Below are positions 49,900 through 58,669 of a stretch of 64,000 bases of DNA, in pieces; positions within the stretch are counted from its first letter, which is position 1, and each line of letters starts with the position of its first letter. The DNA comes from GCA-2687025 sp964473525. GTDB lineage: Bacteria > Poribacteria > WGA-4E > GCA-2687025. A program made the position numbers and the translations under genes. Below the pieces are notes generated by a model. That model was not told the DNA's origin. It saw only the letters and a list, made by a program, of their open reading frames with translations, and ran no database searches. The stretch lies in the NCBI GenBank assembly GCA_964473525.1, contig CAYYPK010000015.1:93295-157294 (forward strand), given 5' to 3'.

Positions 49900-51377
49900 C
49901 TGAACCCGTAGGTGAGGAATTCGTCGCGGGCGGCAGTACTGAGCACGGCGTCCTCGAACCTGCGCGCGAGGTGCGGGTATTCCGCATCCAGTGCGACGCC
50001 GATGGGTTGCACCGCCACCGACCCAGGCAAATCCACGTCCACGATGTCGAGATGCTCGGCGAGATTCGCGGGGTTGCCCATCGCGTTCGAGCGGTAGACG
50101 ACCACGGCGTCCAGCGACCCCGCCCGAATCTGGTTCACGAGGAAGTCACCGGTGGCAGCGTCCAACTTCCGGTTGTCGACGACCGCCTCCCACAGCGCCG
50201 CGTGCTCGAGCAGCCGCTTCGTGAGGGCGCCCAAGGCGGAGTTCTCAGGGTGCGCCAGGCCGACTTGCAGGTCGGGCCGCGCGAGGTCGGCAAGGGACGT
50301 CACGCCAGCTGGGTTGCCCTTGCGCACGAGGATGACGATGTCGTTCTCGGTCAACGGCTTGCCAATGGTGAATCTGTCCTGCACCTGCTCCATGAAGGAC
50401 ACGTCGCAGGAGACGTACGCGGCGGGAGTCGCCCCCGCCTCCATCTGAGACACGAGTATCCCGCACCCATTGTACGTCGTCGTGACGCTTACGCCCTCGC
50501 GCTCCTCGAAGCGTCGGATTACAGTTTCAAGACCCGGCCGGAGCATCGCCCCGCTGAAGACCAGCAGTTCCGGCTCCTCGTGCCAGGGATCCCCGTCAAC
50601 GGGCTCGTACCCATTCGCCTCGAAGTCACGAAGACCACCGTCACGCGCCGCCAGGTAGCGCGCGAACCTCAGCGCCGCGGTCGGCTGCTCGCTGGCGCGC
50701 AGCACGCCGATGGTTATCTGCATCGCCTCAGCGTCGAACTCCGGGACGCGGACGCCCTCAAGCCCGTCGTACTGGTTCGCCGTGGCGTCCCAGACGATGC
50801 CGGCGTCGACGGCGCCAATCCGCACGTCGTTGGCGACATCGTTGACGGTGGGTTTGAAGACGCGCGCGTGGCTGCTCAGCGCCGCCCAGTGGCCCGTGGC
50901 GGAGAGGATGCGCTTCGCGTTCTTGCCGACAGAGGCGGCGTCCGGGTTCGCGAGCGCGACGCCCACGTCCTCGCGCAGCAGGTCGTCGACCGAGTAGATA
51001 CGCTTGGGATTGCCCTGAGGGACCACGATGACGGGTCGCATCCGCGCGACGGGCAGCGTTTCGGCGACCAGGCCCATCTCCCGGCCGCGCTCGAGGTACG
51101 TCTCGTCGGCGGCGAGATACAGGTCGCCGGTACGCGCGATCTGTAGGCTGCTCAGGAGCGTGCCGGACCCGCCGTATTGGACCTGCGTTACCACGCCGTA
51201 CCGGTCGCCATACGCGCTGACGACGGCCTCCACGGCAGGCTTCATGCCCGCCGCGCAGTAGAACGTGAGAGCGACCGGCCCGGGCTGGTTGCCGCGACCG
51301 CAGCCGGCCGCCGCGACGGCCAGTGCAAGAACGGCAGCGCCAGCCAGACGCAGTGCGCGGGTTAGTCTAGAGGCCAT
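49878..51377 (-). CDS. Double-headed ModA-like oxyanion-binding lipoprotein
   Basis: A 499-residue exported protein with a lipobox-like 'AVAAAGCG' and two fused ModA-type binding domains. Domain 1 (about 35-270) begins 'LTFYCAAGMKPAVEAVV' and includes 'VQYGGSGTLLSSLQIARTGDLYLAADE'-type segments (not shown in full), 'VVPQGNPKRI' and 'VDAGIVWDATANQ'. Domain 2 (about 275-495) begins 'LLVFSGAMLRPGLETVI' and includes 'YNGCGILVSQMEAG', 'LVRKGNP', 'LAHPENSALGALTKRLLE' and 'LDAVVVYRSNAM'. Most ModA proteins have a single domain of about 250 residues. The ATG at 51377 overlaps the upstream PQQ gene by 11 bp. Confidence 0.88.
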   Translation of the reverse strand: MASRLTRALRLAGAAVLALAVAAAGCGRGNQPGPVALTFYCAAGMKPAVEAVVSAYGDRYGVVTQVQYGGSGTLLSSLQIARTGDLYLAADETYLERGREMGLVAETLPVARMRPVIVVPQGNPKRIYSVDDLLREDVGVALANPDAASVGKNAKRILSATGHWAALSSHARVFKPTVNDVANDVRIGAVDAGIVWDATANQYDGLEGVRVPEFDAEAMQITIGVLRASEQPTAALRFARYLAARDGGLRDFEANGYEPVDGDPWHEEPELLVFSGAMLRPGLETVIRRFEEREGVSVTTTYNGCGILVSQMEAGATPAAYVSCDVSFMEQVQDRFTIGKPLTENDIVILVRKGNPAGVTSLADLARPDLQVGLAHPENSALGALTKRLLEHAALWEAVVDNRKLDAATGDFLVNQIRAGSLDAVVVYRSNAMGNPANLAEHLDIVDVDLPGSVAVQPIGVALDAEYPHLARRFEDAVLSTAARDEFLTYGFRWIADTQ

Positions 51378-54207
51378 CGCCACCCCAACGCGCCTTCGGT
51401 ATGTACGCGACCGAGGTCTGGATGGAGTGCGTGCACGAGCATCCAGCGCTCTGCTCTGGCGCTAGCAGCAACCCGCCCGCTGGCAGAAGACCAAGCCAGC
51501 AGCCGCCCCGAACGCCTGGGATTTCCGTGCGTTCGAGCGTGTCGAGATCCCACATGCCGTGGAATTCGTACCGACGGAAGATGGTGTCCATGGAGGCGGA
51601 CATGACGCCGCAGCCATGGAAGTCGAACTCGTCGACGTCGACCACTTCGCCAGAACGCAGGTAGAAGATGTGCTTGTTGACGTACAGCCGGTCCTTGACG
51701 ATCGTGGGATGGTCGAGGTGGCCGCTGTGGTGCGTCTTCTTCGTGACCTCGGCGTGCGACCACAGAGGAGCGCCGTCGCTGGCGTCGTAGCCGTACACGC
51801 GGAACTGCTTCTGCTTGTCGCTACCGGCCGCAATGATGACGCCGTCGGCGGCGCCCATGTAGAGCATGTAGCGGCTGACGCCCAGGTCGGTCGGCGCGGT
51901 CCACTGCTCGTCACCCGTGGACAGGCTGATCGTGGTGATCCCAACGTCGCTGGGCAGGTCCGCCAACCGGCCGGACAGGTTGGGCTTGAGCGTCACGTCG
52001 CGACTCTCGACGAAGTGCACCGAATCTTCGAGGACGGCGATGGTGCTGTTGACGACGACGCCACCGTCGTAGCGCCACAGCTCCTCGCCGGTGTGCCGAT
52101 CGAGCGCGAACAGGTACTCGCTGGTCACCTTGCCGACGTCGCTGTCGGAGTCGCCTTCGAACCACTCGCCCTGGTCACCCAGATACTCACCCGCGGCCGG
52201 TATGGCGCTGGCGAGGAGCGTATCACCGACCACGCCCACGTATCCCCACGCCATGTCCACGCCGCGGTATTCGCGCTCGGGGATCGTGAAAAGCAGGTCG
52301 CGCGCGCCGGTTTGCGCGTCTATACCGTAGCAGTGCGGCCCGGCGACGAGGTAGAGGTAGTCGGCCGCCGCCGCCTGGTTGCTGCTCGATCTCGGCATGT
52401 TGGCGCGCCGGATGTGCGGCGCCTGGAACGACCAGAGCACGGTGCCGTTGTAGGCGTCCATGCCAAAGAACACACGGAAGCCCTGTACGAAGAGACGGCC
52501 GTGTGTCGAGAGGGGCGCGGGGTTGCGAGGCCCGCGGTCGGGCATGGGTCGCGGCCCCGGGCGGCCGAACCACAGTATGCCGACATCGCCCTTGAGCAGC
52601 TCGTCCTCGCTGCACGCGCTGTTGTTGGCCGACCCGTACTGGTGAGACCACTCGCCGGCGCCCGGCAGCGCTGGGCGCGTGTGCACCCAGTACGCGCCGT
52701 CCTCCGCATCTTGCACGTCACGTGCGGCGTCCACGCCACTCGGGGTCAGCCACTCCACGAGATCCTCGCGCGTCGCTGTGTGGCCGCCGACGTAGGCAAG
52801 CCCGCCGTACGGCCGCAGCACCCGGTACACCTCGCTCGCGGACACGGCGGCCCCGCCGCTTTCGACGGACGCGGAAACGACGATGTTCGCGAAGTACGGC
52901 CCGAAAGGAAGGTCGTCATATGCAGCCTGCATGACGCTTACGCGGTCGCCGTACACGCGCGCGTGGTCCAGCGCGCTGCGGGCCGCCGCGACGTGTTCCC
53001 CGCTGGGATCGACAACGACGACTTTCAGATTCGTGCCGCGGGCGAGCCCGTACGCCAGGGCGGGTGACTCCGCGCCGAATACAAGGCAGTAGCCCGCGCG
53101 CGCTGGCGTCGCCGCCAGGACGCGTTCGGCGAGCGCCGTGGCCCACGTGTGCTCATCGCCGCTGAACGCGTCGTCCGGGAACGGCCGTGCATGCAGTGTG
53201 TAGTTGAACGTGGAGTCGAATTCGAACGCTTCGGTGACCTGTAGCTCTCCGTCGCCAGCGTCGCCCTTGATGGTCAGGGCGTGCATCCTCTCGCGCGCGA
53301 TGTCCGGGACGTCCAGCGAGTGGTCGGTCTTGGGCGTGTCGTCGGCATACCTGCGTGTGTTCGACGCGTCGAAGCCGACCTCGACTATGGATGACATCGG
53401 CTGGTCGGTGTGCCACGTCACGCGCGCGACATTGCGCGAGACGAATTGCACGAACGGCCCGGCGATTTCAAGGTAGGGCCCAAACACGTCCTTCGGAGGC
53501 GACGGCAGCGTGAGCCGCTTCGAGGACATGCGTCCCCGCATCTCTCCCGGCGTACCCGCGTGGTCGTACACGGTGAGCTCGTGGATGAGGCCACGGAAGA
53601 GACTCCCGTCCCCGCCAGCGGGCCGGCCCCCGATGGACAGATCCATGTCGGGCGCGCCAAGTGACGCGTCAGTGGCTTCGTCGGACCGCCCGAACTCCTG
53701 CCCGTTCACGAAGATCCGGGCCCGCGCGCCATCGTACGTTCCGACGACGTAGTACCACTCGTTTGCCAGGAGGGCTTCGTCGGACACGGCGCGCGCCACG
53801 GCGCCACGCGCGCCTGCGGCCACGGAGAATACGAACCGATCGGACTCGCGTGCGAGCGTGAAGCCGTCGTACCCGTCGTGTGTGCTGGCGATGTACGCCG
53901 TCCCGTCGACGGCCGCACTGAGCACCCACGCCTCGACGCTCATCGCGGACGCATCAAGCGAGACGCCTTCTGCGACGGCGGCGTGCTCCTCGCCATCGAA
54001 CACCAGAGCGCCGTAGCCCGCTTCCTCAATGCGCCTCGCGCCTTCGAGAGACGCCGACACGTCCCCTGTGAGGGGCGTGAACGCGCCGGCTTCGTCGACG
54101 CTCTCTCGGTCGAACCGCCACTGATATATGGGAGCGGCCCGAGCGGCCAGCGCCGCCAGGCTCGCCACGATGACCGCAGTCAGTCGCACGCACTCGCGTC
54201 TCTTCAT
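51367..54207 (-). CDS. Exported LamG - methyltransferase-like - PQQ-propeller protein
   Basis: A 946-residue protein with a signal peptide (about 1-24). Residues 27-215 are a LamG/concanavalin domain ('LVFDGEEHAAVAEG', 'VEAWVL', 'EWYYVVGTYDG'). Residues 250-335 look Fn3/Ig-like. Residues 366-476 have a Rossmann methyltransferase outline ('YCLVFGAESPALAYGLA', 'LKVVVVDPSGEHV', 'LPFGPYFANIVVSASV'). Residues 520-900 form a PQQ/quinoprotein-type propeller ('MDAYNGTVLWSF', 'LDRHTGEELWRYDGG'). A C-terminal 'GGCWLGLLPAGG' and 'SAGCSC' resemble conserved Cys motifs of Planctomycete-type PQQ proteins. Cofactor binding and activity are unproven. It ends 11 bp inside the binding-protein gene. Confidence 0.82.
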   Translation of the reverse strand: MKRRECVRLTAVIVASLAALAARAAPIYQWRFDRESVDEAGAFTPLTGDVSASLEGARRIEEAGYGALVFDGEEHAAVAEGVSLDASAMSVEAWVLSAAVDGTAYIASTHDGYDGFTLARESDRFVFSVAAGARGAVARAVSDEALLANEWYYVVGTYDGARARIFVNGQEFGRSDEATDASLGAPDMDLSIGGRPAGGDGSLFRGLIHELTVYDHAGTPGEMRGRMSSKRLTLPSPPKDVFGPYLEIAGPFVQFVSRNVARVTWHTDQPMSSIVEVGFDASNTRRYADDTPKTDHSLDVPDIARERMHALTIKGDAGDGELQVTEAFEFDSTFNYTLHARPFPDDAFSGDEHTWATALAERVLAATPARAGYCLVFGAESPALAYGLARGTNLKVVVVDPSGEHVAAARSALDHARVYGDRVSVMQAAYDDLPFGPYFANIVVSASVESGGAAVSASEVYRVLRPYGGLAYVGGHTATREDLVEWLTPSGVDAARDVQDAEDGAYWVHTRPALPGAGEWSHQYGSANNSACSEDELLKGDVGILWFGRPGPRPMPDRGPRNPAPLSTHGRLFVQGFRVFFGMDAYNGTVLWSFQAPHIRRANMPRSSSNQAAAADYLYLVAGPHCYGIDAQTGARDLLFTIPEREYRGVDMAWGYVGVVGDTLLASAIPAAGEYLGDQGEWFEGDSDSDVGKVTSEYLFALDRHTGEELWRYDGGVVVNSTIAVLEDSVHFVESRDVTLKPNLSGRLADLPSDVGITTISLSTGDEQWTAPTDLGVSRYMLYMGAADGVIIAAGSDKQKQFRVYGYDASDGAPLWSHAEVTKKTHHSGHLDHPTIVKDRLYVNKHIFYLRSGEVVDVDEFDFHGCGVMSASMDTIFRRYEFHGMWDLDTLERTEIPGVRGGCWLGLLPAGGLLLAPEQSAGCSCTHSIQTSVAYIPKARWGGDGL

Positions 54208-54208
54208 G

Positions 54209-55609
54209 TCAGCGCCTTGCCATGCTGGAGTCCGCGAAGCAGTGTATCGCTCCCGCGTCCGTGCTCACGTACACCCGACCGTTGGCCGCGGCCAGTCCGA
54301 ACGCCAGGCCGTCGACCTCACCCGTCCACAGTTCCTCGCCGTCCTCGGTGGCATACGCGGCGAGCTTCCCTTCGCCGCCCGCAACAACGGCGCTTGCCGT
54401 GGCCATGAGAGACAGCGGGTAGTCGCAGTCGACCTGCCAGCGGTAGCAGGCGCGCATCTCGGCGGACAGTTCATCCATCTCGGCGGCCAGAGTGGCGATG
54501 CGCGTCCGCAGGGGCCGTCGCTCCTCGGCGGTGGCTTCCTCCGGCAAGCCCTTGAGATCGCCCTCGGCAACGCCCTTCTCCGCGGCTTTGGCTTTGCGAT
54601 TGGCTGCTAGCTCAAGGTACCTGGTGCGGTCGAGCGCCAGGAGCGTCGTGTCCGTGTGCAAGTAGGACAGGGATGGCGTCACGATCATGTGGTTACCGTC
54701 GAAGCTCGCGAGCTGGTCCCGGCCGCCGTCCGCGTACACGCCCATCTGACCCGTCTTGCCCGGGCCGTACAGCAGCGTGTCGCCGGTGAGTAGCGCGTAC
54801 GTTCCACCCCCGCCGCCACCGACCTGGAAGAGCCGCTCGCCGTCCGTGATGCTGCACACCACCGGTCGCTCTCTCCCTGTCGTGACATAGAGCCGAGATT
54901 CCGACGCCAGCATGTAGCCCTGCGCAGGCAGATCCTCGATCGGGTTCTTCCACAGTTCCTCGCCCGTGGCGGCGTCCATCGCGCAGAGATACACCGTCTC
55001 CGATGGGAACACCCCCGCGCAGCAGTAGGCGATGTCGTTCACGATGACGACCCCCGTGCGCACTGGCCACATAGAGATCATGCGGCCGTTGCCCGGCACT
55101 CGCCTGTCGCTGGGGCCTGGCCGATGCTTCCACACCAGGTCGCCGCTCTCGGCGTCCAAGCAGTAGACGTATCCGTCGTCCGAGCCGACGTACACCTTCC
55201 CGTCGTGCACGGAAGGCGCGAGTCGCACGGGGCCTTCGGTGAAGAACGTCCAACGCTCGTCGCCCGTGGCGGCGTCGAGGCAGTACACCTTGTCGTCCAC
55301 GGACGAGCCGAAGAAGACGGACTCGCCGGCCACTGCGACGTGCAGCGCGCGGTCGAAGATCATGCGGTCCTTGAGGCCGAACGTCTTGGACCATCCGTCC
55401 CACTTCGCCGGGCCGGGCCACGCCTGGGTCGGAGGCGTCGGAGCGTGGTACGACCACGACTCCGCGAGTGGCAACTCCAACGTGTCGGTCGTCACGGCGG
55501 CACGCGCGTAGTTGGCGGCGTACGTCGGCCAGTCGCTGCCGTCGGCCCCGAGCGCCGCGAGCAGCGCGACGGCCAACAGCACGCCAAGTCGTGCGGCGTT
55601 CCGGGGCAT
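54209..55609 (-). CDS. Exported PQQ-like beta-propeller protein
   Basis: A 466-residue protein with an N-terminal signal peptide ('LGVLLAVALLAALGADG'). Repeated propeller blades are visible: 'VYCLDAATGDERWTF', 'YVYCLDAESGDLVWKH', 'LCAMDAATGEELWKN' and 'AAYATEDGEELWTGEVDG'. A charged helical insertion (about 340-395) interrupts the last blades. Such BamB/quinoprotein-like propellers bind proteins or PQQ-type cofactors; none of the calcium-binding residues of true PQQ dehydrogenases can be assigned. Its stop is 1 bp from the larger LamG-PQQ gene. Confidence 0.83.
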   Translation of the reverse strand: MPRNAARLGVLLAVALLAALGADGSDWPTYAANYARAAVTTDTLELPLAESWSYHAPTPPTQAWPGPAKWDGWSKTFGLKDRMIFDRALHVAVAGESVFFGSSVDDKVYCLDAATGDERWTFFTEGPVRLAPSVHDGKVYVGSDDGYVYCLDAESGDLVWKHRPGPSDRRVPGNGRMISMWPVRTGVVIVNDIAYCCAGVFPSETVYLCAMDAATGEELWKNPIEDLPAQGYMLASESRLYVTTGRERPVVCSITDGERLFQVGGGGGGTYALLTGDTLLYGPGKTGQMGVYADGGRDQLASFDGNHMIVTPSLSYLHTDTTLLALDRTRYLELAANRKAKAAEKGVAEGDLKGLPEEATAEERRPLRTRIATLAAEMDELSAEMRACYRWQVDCDYPLSLMATASAVVAGGEGKLAAYATEDGEELWTGEVDGLAFGLAAANGRVYVSTDAGAIHCFADSSMARR

Positions 55610-55625
55610 TACTCAGCCCTCACGA

Positions 55626-56282
55626 TCATGGTGTCTCCCCAGACTCGATGGAGCCCGCGACCATCGTCACGTGGCGGTCGGAGTAGCTCAGCGCGGCCGC
55701 TCCATGGGTCACAAGTAGCACCGTGCCTCCGTCCGCGTGGAAGGAGGCCAGTATGTCCAGCACGGCGGATTCGTTGTCAGGGTCGAGGCTCCCGGTGGGC
55801 TCGTCCGCCAGAATGACCGGCGGCTCGTTGATGAGCGCCCGGGCGATGGCGGCGCGTTGTCGCTCCCCGGCGCTCAGTTCACTCGGCCGGTGTGCGAGGC
55901 GGTCGGTAAGCCCCACGCGCTCCACCAACGCCGCCGCGCGCTCGTGGGCCTCTCCTCTGGACGCCAACAGCACGTTATCGAACACGCTCAGGTACGGCAC
56001 GAGGTGGAACATCTGGAACACGAACCCGATGTTCCGGGCGCGGAAGGCAGCCGTGGCTGCGGTCGATCCGCCGTACACGTCGGTCGCGTTCACCGTGACC
56101 GTTCCCCGCGTCGGACGTAGCATACCACCCAACGTCATTAGAAGCGTCGACTTGCCACACCCGCTTGGCCCCGTGATGGCGACGAACTCGCCAGCGGCGG
56201 CGGAGAAGGACACGTCCGCCAGCGCGGCGATCCTGCTCGCCCCGCGTCGGTACTCCTTGCGCAAGCCGTTGGCCTCTATCAT
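55626..56282 (-). CDS. ABC transporter ATP-binding protein (MacB/LolD type)
   Basis: A 218-residue ATPase with Walker A 'GPSGCGKS' (38-45), Walker B 'VILADEPTGSLDPDN' and a signature that reads 'LSAGERQR' in place of LSGGE. It is the partner of the FtsX permease ending 2 bp upstream. The ATG at 56282 fits the family N terminus; an open frame reaching further upstream is antisense. The exported cargo is unknown. The next gene downstream (16 bp) encodes a PQQ-propeller protein. Confidence 0.9.
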   Translation of the reverse strand: MIEANGLRKEYRRGASRIAALADVSFSAAAGEFVAITGPSGCGKSTLLMTLGGMLRPTRGTVTVNATDVYGGSTAATAAFRARNIGFVFQMFHLVPYLSVFDNVLLASRGEAHERAAALVERVGLTDRLAHRPSELSAGERQRAAIARALINEPPVILADEPTGSLDPDNESAVLDILASFHADGGTVLLVTHGAAALSYSDRHVTMVAGSIESGETP

Positions 56283-56284
56283 GC

Positions 56285-57430
56285 CTACTCGCCTACCAGA
56301 GCGCTTGCGGGATCCTGACTGGCGGCCATCACGATGGGTATGAAACCAGCCACGAGGGTGAACGCCGGGGCCAAGAGCAACGCGAACGCCAGCAGCGAGG
56401 CCTCTGGACGCATCGCCTTCGCGGTCACCTCGAAGACCGTGGGGCCAGCCACCAGCGCGACGCTCGTACCTATGCCGAACCCGGCGGCTCCCGCGAACGC
56501 TCCGATCACGATAGCCTTCCCGGCGAACAACGCCAGGATCGTGCCCGTGCCGTAGCCCAGAGCTCGGAGCACGCCCAGCTCCGCGCGACGGCCCCGCACG
56601 TTGAGCGCGGAAAGCACACACAGCCAAGCCGCGCACACCACGAGAGCAGCGGGGATGAGGACGCGCGCGTATGTTTCCGTGGTTCTGCGCTGTCTCGCGC
56701 GCGCTTCCGCCATGTCGCTGACGAGGTACACGTTGGCTTCTGGCGCGACGCGCTGCAACTCGGCTCTCAGGATCGCTTGCGGATCCTCGTCGGGCGTCAG
56801 GCAGAGACAGTCGATGGCTTTGATTTCGTTGACCTGACCCGGCAGCGACAGCAACCGTTGCGCGTCCTCGAGCGACGCCATGACCCGCACGTCGTCCACG
56901 CTGCCGCTCTCGGGTGTCACGCGCGCGACGGCGAGCTCCTCGCCGAGGATGGTGATGGTATCCCGTCGCCGGACTCCCAGGCGCTGAGCGACTTCGTAAC
57001 CCACGTGCACGGTACCACCCTCGACGGCGGCGCTCATCGGTGGCTTCTCGCGGCCCGGCGGGTACAGCTCGCCCGAGACTCCAGTGAGGATAGCGGGCAC
57101 GCCGTCGATGTCCACCTTCTGCTGTAGCGTGGCGACCAGGTGGTTGTACGCGATGGTCTCCTGCTCTGCGAGCCGGTGCACCACGTCGAACGGCATGGTG
57201 TGGTCGGAGTAGCCTTCGAGGTACATGCGTCCGGCGTCGGTCTCGCGAGGCACAATCCTGACGTTGAAGCCTAGGTCGCGCGTCACACGCCGTGTCTCGC
57301 GCCGGGCCGCGGCCTGGGTCATCACGAGGAATACGCACATCGCCACCGCCAGGCATGCGGCGCTGGCGCTAAGGACGGTGTTGACTCTGGCGTGGGACAG
57401 TTCCTGCGCGATTAGGCGGACGATCCGCAT
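56285..57430 (-). CDS. ABC transporter permease, FtsX family
   Basis: A 381-residue membrane protein. One N-terminal segment ('TVLSASAACLAVAMCVFLVM') leads to a large extracytoplasmic domain (about residues 45-245). Three C-terminal segments, with the FtsX-type loop 'RRAELGVLRALGYGT' between the first two, complete the topology. The ATG overlaps the stop of the preceding gene (TAATG). It pairs with the ATPase just downstream. No adaptor or TolC gene is linked. Confidence 0.88.
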   Translation of the reverse strand: MRIVRLIAQELSHARVNTVLSASAACLAVAMCVFLVMTQAAARRETRRVTRDLGFNVRIVPRETDAGRMYLEGYSDHTMPFDVVHRLAEQETIAYNHLVATLQQKVDIDGVPAILTGVSGELYPPGREKPPMSAAVEGGTVHVGYEVAQRLGVRRRDTITILGEELAVARVTPESGSVDDVRVMASLEDAQRLLSLPGQVNEIKAIDCLCLTPDEDPQAILRAELQRVAPEANVYLVSDMAEARARQRRTTETYARVLIPAALVVCAAWLCVLSALNVRGRRAELGVLRALGYGTGTILALFAGKAIVIGAFAGAAGFGIGTSVALVAGPTVFEVTAKAMRPEASLLAFALLLAPAFTLVAGFIPIVMAASQDPASALVGE

Positions 57431-58653
57431 TACAGCCCCCGGCGCGACCGGGCGAACACGAAGCCTCCGCCCGCCAACGCGACCACAACCAGCACGATCG
57501 CGGTTGCGCCAAGGGGCGCGCCCGCTAACGGCCCGCTTGAGCCGGCGGGCTGCGCGGGAGCCGGAGCCCCAGCGACGCGTGTGGAGCCCACGGCTGGCGA
57601 GTCGCGCCCTGTCGAGGAGACGGCGCCTCCCGAAGGGGCATCGGACGGGTCGTCGATCAAGAGTTCTGTGTACCCAAGCGCGCCGTCGGCGGAGTCGCTG
57701 GCCGTCGCTCCCTCGGTCAGCGCCGTGGGCTTGTTGACGATGCGGCTTACCTCCGCGATCACGAGCGGGTTGCCCGGGTCGAACCCGAGCGAGTCGAGCG
57801 CCATGGTCTCGTCGTGCGTGTCCCAGTAGTGCGGAGCCATCGTGCCCTGCATCCAGGATCGGTCCAGCGTGCACTCACAGTCTTGCCCGACGAGATCCAG
57901 GTACTTGTAAAGATCGGCCTGCGTGGCGCCCGGCACGCGCAAGGGCGTCGCGAGCAACCGCATCCGGCCGAACAGCACGACTACGTACGCGTCGTTGGCG
58001 TGCGTGCGGTCCACGCCCAACGACCACAGCAGCACCGCCTCCTCGTCGGATCGATCGGCGGACACGACGACCGTGTGCGGCGGCTTCGCGATGGGCTTGG
58101 GCAGGTCGTCCATGGTCTCGGCGACACGCGCCGTGGCTTCCTCCGCTATGCGCGCCGCCTGCTGGTTGGACGCCTCCGATGCGCCCTCAACGACAAGAAT
58201 GACGGTGTGCGCGTCGAACATGCGGCGTCGAATCTGCCGCCGCACGCGTGATGTCGCGACCGACTCGATCGCCTCCCATACCTCGTCCTTAGACGGAACG
58301 CCGCGAGCGCCTATCGGCACGGACATGGTCCCGCCATCAGGGGATTCGAGCAGGATCCTCGGCACGCCGCCGGTGGCGCCTCGGGCCGAGTGGTGGTCGG
58401 GTTGCGAGGACAGATCCACGATCGTGGCCTCGACGTTCGCGTCGAGGAACACCGCGCCGCTCGCCGTCCGTATAGCGTCCCGCGTCGCGGCCGAGGTCGT
58501 TCCGTCCACGTGTATGTAGGCGTGGTACGGGTCGGGCAGGATGTCCACGAACGCCACGTCTCGGACGGAGTACTTGCAGGCAGCCGCGATGCCAGCGACG
58601 ACGAACATCGCGACGCACGTTCCCGCGAACGTCGTTCGAGTATGCCTGGGCAT
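57430..58653 (-). CDS. Membrane-anchored extracytoplasmic protein of unknown function with CxC motif
   Basis: A 407-residue protein not assigned to a known family here. It starts with a basic, hydrophobic segment ending 'GIAAACKYSVRDVAFVDI', which may be a signal anchor or weak lipobox around Cys26. The middle (about 50-300) is alpha/beta and includes 'HTVILVVEGASE', 'PHTVVVSADRSDEEAVLLWS' and a cysteine pair in 'QDCECTLDRSW'. A Ser/Pro/Ala linker (about 320-375) precedes a C-terminal transmembrane helix and the basic end 'FARSRRGL'. Translation is coupled to the FtsX permease by TAATG, suggesting it works with that transporter at the envelope. Confidence 0.75.
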   Translation of the reverse strand: MPRHTRTTFAGTCVAMFVVAGIAAACKYSVRDVAFVDILPDPYHAYIHVDGTTSAATRDAIRTASGAVFLDANVEATIVDLSSQPDHHSARGATGGVPRILLESPDGGTMSVPIGARGVPSKDEVWEAIESVATSRVRRQIRRRMFDAHTVILVVEGASEASNQQAARIAEEATARVAETMDDLPKPIAKPPHTVVVSADRSDEEAVLLWSLGVDRTHANDAYVVVLFGRMRLLATPLRVPGATQADLYKYLDLVGQDCECTLDRSWMQGTMAPHYWDTHDETMALDSLGFDPGNPLVIAEVSRIVNKPTALTEGATASDSADGALGYTELLIDDPSDAPSGGAVSSTGRDSPAVGSTRVAGAPAPAQPAGSSGPLAGAPLGATAIVLVVVALAGGGFVFARSRRGL

Positions 58654-58669
58654 CCGCTCTCCTCGGGGC

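Noticed and set aside
54209..55609. Functional PQQ-dependent alcohol dehydrogenase
   Set aside because: Only general propeller blades are visible; no calcium-binding Asp/Glu/Asn set or cytochrome domain could be assigned.
56283..57356. Upstream extension of the ABC ATPase frame
   Set aside because: It is another reading frame of the FtsX permease gene; the ATPase domain begins at 56282.
57431..57874. Upstream extension of the FtsX permease frame
   Set aside because: It overlaps the 3' end of the 407-residue protein gene and lacks homology; the TAATG junction sets the start at 57430.
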